Origin: JAPWJZ01 sp041287865 | Lineage (GTDB): Bacteria > Pseudomonadota > Alphaproteobacteria > Micavibrionales > UBA2020 | Direction of reading: 5' to 3' | Assembly: GCA_041287865.1 (NCBI GenBank) | Contig: JBGGMV010000066.1 | Coordinates: 62,001-126,000 of the forward strand | Length of the DNA: 64,000 nt | Part shown: piece by piece, positions 62,713 through 64,000 of the stretch | Position numbering within the stretch: position 1 is the stretch's first letter | Layout of the letters: the number at the start of each line of letters is the position of its first letter | Translations under genes and position numbers: made by a program | The notes under the pieces: generated by a model | What the model was told of the DNA's origin: nothing | Database searches by the model: none | The model's input: only the letters and a program-made list of their open reading frames with translations

Positions 62713-62910
62713 CGGCGGCGCTTTTGACGATGCGGGTGGCGGGGCTTGCTATTACAAGCTGCGCAATTTCCTGCGCGCCGTGAGAGGGTGGTAATACGTG
62801 AAGCCGAATGAGATCCAACTGAACGGAACTCCCCAAACCCAAGTTAACAACAACTAAACTCAAACCCTGATTTGAATATAGATCAAAGTGATTCGCTTGT
62901 CATCAACATT

Positions 62911-62932
62911 TTGCGCAGTGCGCAAATTTTTT
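62911..62932 (+). terminator. Short hairpin with T run, phoH leader region
   Basis: TTGCGC/GCGCAA arms around AGT followed by ATTTTTT. No plus-strand gene precedes it closely, so it may be an operator-like palindrome or part of an RNA structure instead. Confidence 0.4.
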
Positions 62933-62990
62933 CGCACAAGGGGTAGTGTGGGGAACTTTTCCTGAAAGTAACTTTACACGCGCGCGCTTT

Positions 62991-63038
62991 AGCTGCGCGC
63001 TTTATGCGCGCTTGAGCTGCGCACTTTATGCGCGCTTG
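62991..63038. repeat. 24-base tandem duplication at the 3' end of ankyrin gene 3
   Basis: Two copies of AGCTGCGC-[GA]-C-TTTATGCGCGCTTG lie head to tail. The second copy contains the stop codon and last codons of the ankyrin gene at 63026. One base differs between the copies. Confidence 0.9.
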
Positions 63039-63523
63039 AATTGACGAAGAGAGAGCGCCTTCATCACTTCGATGCGCCCGTCCAGTTGCTCGCGCTTGGC
63101 TTCCATCTTCACCGCCGCCGCATTGTCGAGCATTTCCATGATGCCGGTCTTGCCGATACGCCGCGCGATTTCATACGTGCCGCGTGTATCGGCGCCAAGG
63201 CCGATCAGCATCTTCACGATGTTCTGCTGGCCCATCAGCGCGGCGTGGCCCATGGCGCTGATACTGGCCTTGTCGCGGGCGTCAATATCCGCGCCCGCAT
63301 CCAGCAATTTTTCGATCACTTCACGGTGCCCGTATTTGCAGGCGGTCATCAGCGCGTTCACGCCTTCGCCGTCTTTCCATTCAACTGCGTCCTTGTCGCG
63401 TGCGATAAACGTGTCGATCTCCGCGAGCCTTTCATTCTCGACAGCCTTGAAAAATTTTTCGCGCTTTTCTGTGGAGGAATCTTTGAGGTTGAAGAGGACG
63501 GACAGCTTATCTAAAAGCGGCAA
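63026..63523 (-). CDS. Ankyrin-repeat protein 3
   Basis: A 165-residue protein with three to four ankyrin repeats (residues about 25-125, for example NALMTACKYGHREVIEKLLDAGADID, SAMGHAALMGQQNIVKMLIGLG). The helical C-terminus is basic (MKALSLRQFKRA). It lacks a signal peptide. The gene begins MPLLDKLSVLFNLKD and its C-terminal codons are duplicated in the DNA just downstream. It may serve with the other ankyrin proteins of this window, but no partner is evident. Confidence 0.82.
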   Translation of the reverse strand: MPLLDKLSVLFNLKDSSTEKREKFFKAVENERLAEIDTFIARDKDAVEWKDGEGVNALMTACKYGHREVIEKLLDAGADIDARDKASISAMGHAALMGQQNIVKMLIGLGADTRGTYEIARRIGKTGIMEMLDNAAAVKMEAKREQLDGRIEVMKALSLRQFKRA

Positions 63524-63634
63524 GATTCATTGGCTCCGGTTGTTGACTGTAGCTACAGCATAGCCGCCGCATAAAAATGCGTCAAATGCGCGCCGAAAAG
63601 CGCTGCGATTCCAGTACCGTAATGATTTCAGGAA

Positions 63635-63684
63635 TTAGAAGTTATCCGACAGATATACTATTAGAAGTTATCTGAAAGATAACA
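63635..63684. repeat. 26-base imperfect tandem duplication at the 3' end of the 63661 gene
   Basis: TTAGAAGTTATC-[CT]-GA-[CA]-AGATA repeats with a 26-base period. The second copy contains the stop and last codons of the 63661-63963 gene. This is the same pattern as at 62991-63038. Confidence 0.8.
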
Positions 63685-63963
63685 CGGCGTGCAGCGCACC
63701 GGCTGCTGGTTCTCGAATTCCACCAGCATGATCACGCCGCGCTGGCGTGCGGTGTCGAGAATGCCTTGCGAGACTTCTTCGAAAATCGCGTAGTGGCTTT
63801 CGGTGCCGGCGACGATGCGGTTTTCCTGGATGGTGAACCAGAAGGGGCCTTCTTCGGGGTTGCCGTCCAGCGTGGGATGGCGATAGAAGAAGAACGCGAG
63901 CGCGTTGCGCCCGTTCTTGAAGACTTCGTATTCGGATACGACAGCTTTGTTGGCTTGCGCCAT
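63661..63963 (-). CDS. Small soluble protein of unknown function
   Basis: A 100-residue protein, ATG at 63963 with GGGGGGC before it. It starts MAQANKAVVSEYEVFKNGRN. It contains a probable beta-rich core (ALAFFFYRHPTLDGNPEEGPFWFTI) and two Cys near the C-terminus (VRCTPCYLSDNF) that could bind a metal. It has no signal peptide. The family is not recognised; sequence quality suggests a real gene. Confidence 0.65.
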   Translation of the reverse strand: MAQANKAVVSEYEVFKNGRNALAFFFYRHPTLDGNPEEGPFWFTIQENRIVAGTESHYAIFEEVSQGILDTARQRGVIMLVEFENQQPVRCTPCYLSDNF

Positions 63964-64000
63964 GATAGCCCCCCGTTAGTAGCGTCCCGTCCCCCCGGAC

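Larger units (their letters stand above)
62612..63025 (-). promoter_or_regulatory. Non-coding region upstream of phoH with hairpins
   Basis: No gene is supported in this 414-base region. On the minus strand it holds, in order, a TTGATGACAA/TATATT promoter-like pair near 62855-62880, about 150 bases of GC-mixed sequence, and a hairpin with T7 (62691-62712) ending 80 bases before phoH. On the plus strand a TTGCGC/GCGCAA hairpin with a T run lies at 62911-62932. A tandem duplication of 24 bases at 62991-63038 joins the end of the next gene. Confidence 0.45.

Noticed and set aside
62615..62863. 82-codon open frame in the phoH leader
   Set aside because: It runs through a strong intrinsic terminator, has no ribosome binding site, and does not look protein-like.

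Overview
The window is a GC-rich chromosomal stretch (about 60% GC by eye) from a Gram-negative bacterium, most probably an alphaproteobacterium. The Gram-negative evidence is LolA, KdsB (LPS Kdo activation), an outer-membrane secretin and FtsK. The alphaproteobacterial evidence is gene order typical of that class: HAD nucleotidase-dapD-dapE, ftsK near lolA, and pheA near kdsB. A CpdR-like receiver and DUF3095 are also present. A type IVa-like pilus with PilT/PilU retraction ATPases, together with DotL/DotM-type coupling proteins, is unusual for ordinary free-living alphaproteobacteria. It recalls host-associated or predatory lineages such as Micavibrio-like groups; that placement is inference only.

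Layout. 1-15340 (+): a type IV pilus locus. It holds pilT (cut by the window edge), pilU, an MshL/PilQ-type lipoprotein secretin, a membrane protein pair, a membrane-anchored AraC regulator, three nearly identical major pilin genes each followed by its own terminator, and three large modular minor pilins with tail-fibre-like C-termini. 15345-28714 (-): mostly housekeeping genes (dapE, dapD, HAD nucleotidase, recR, flavin reductase, lolA, ftsK, pheA, kdsB), with an LPD7-domain protein, an ankyrin protein and a degenerate HIT-like protein between them. 28920-33971: kup and small uncharacterised genes. 34050-38766 (-): two TPR-sulfotransferase paralogues, one frameshifted, with a lipase between them. 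38927-42337: RTX metalloprotease, small membrane proteins, coaD and tRNA-Val. 42523-51699: a degenerate receiver, rhodanese, DsbA-like and M48 proteins, a FlgC-like protein, an AT-richer insert, a DUF3095 cyclase-like gene and a hydrolase. 51700-54924 (-): a compact cluster of unknown genes with a large modular protein between two small paralogues. 55037: tRNA-Thr. 55413-60128 (+): a Dot/Icm coupling operon (dotM, unknown, dotL, unknown), followed by an ankyrin gene. 60932-63963 (-): esterase, phoH with an unusual leader, a second ankyrin protein and a small unknown gene.

Two systems stand out. The first is the pilus, with triplicated major pilins that could undergo gene conversion and minor pilins built like adhesive tail fibres. 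The second is a type IVB secretion coupling complex whose DotL tail carries four copies of a short S-W-x-[DE]-V-I motif. Candidate substrates or chaperones lie nearby (ankyrin proteins, an LPD7 protein, the 676-residue protein with its small paralogues). No Dot/Icm core genes (DotB, DotC, DotD, DotG, DotH, IcmB) were recognised here, so the remaining machine must lie elsewhere if it exists.
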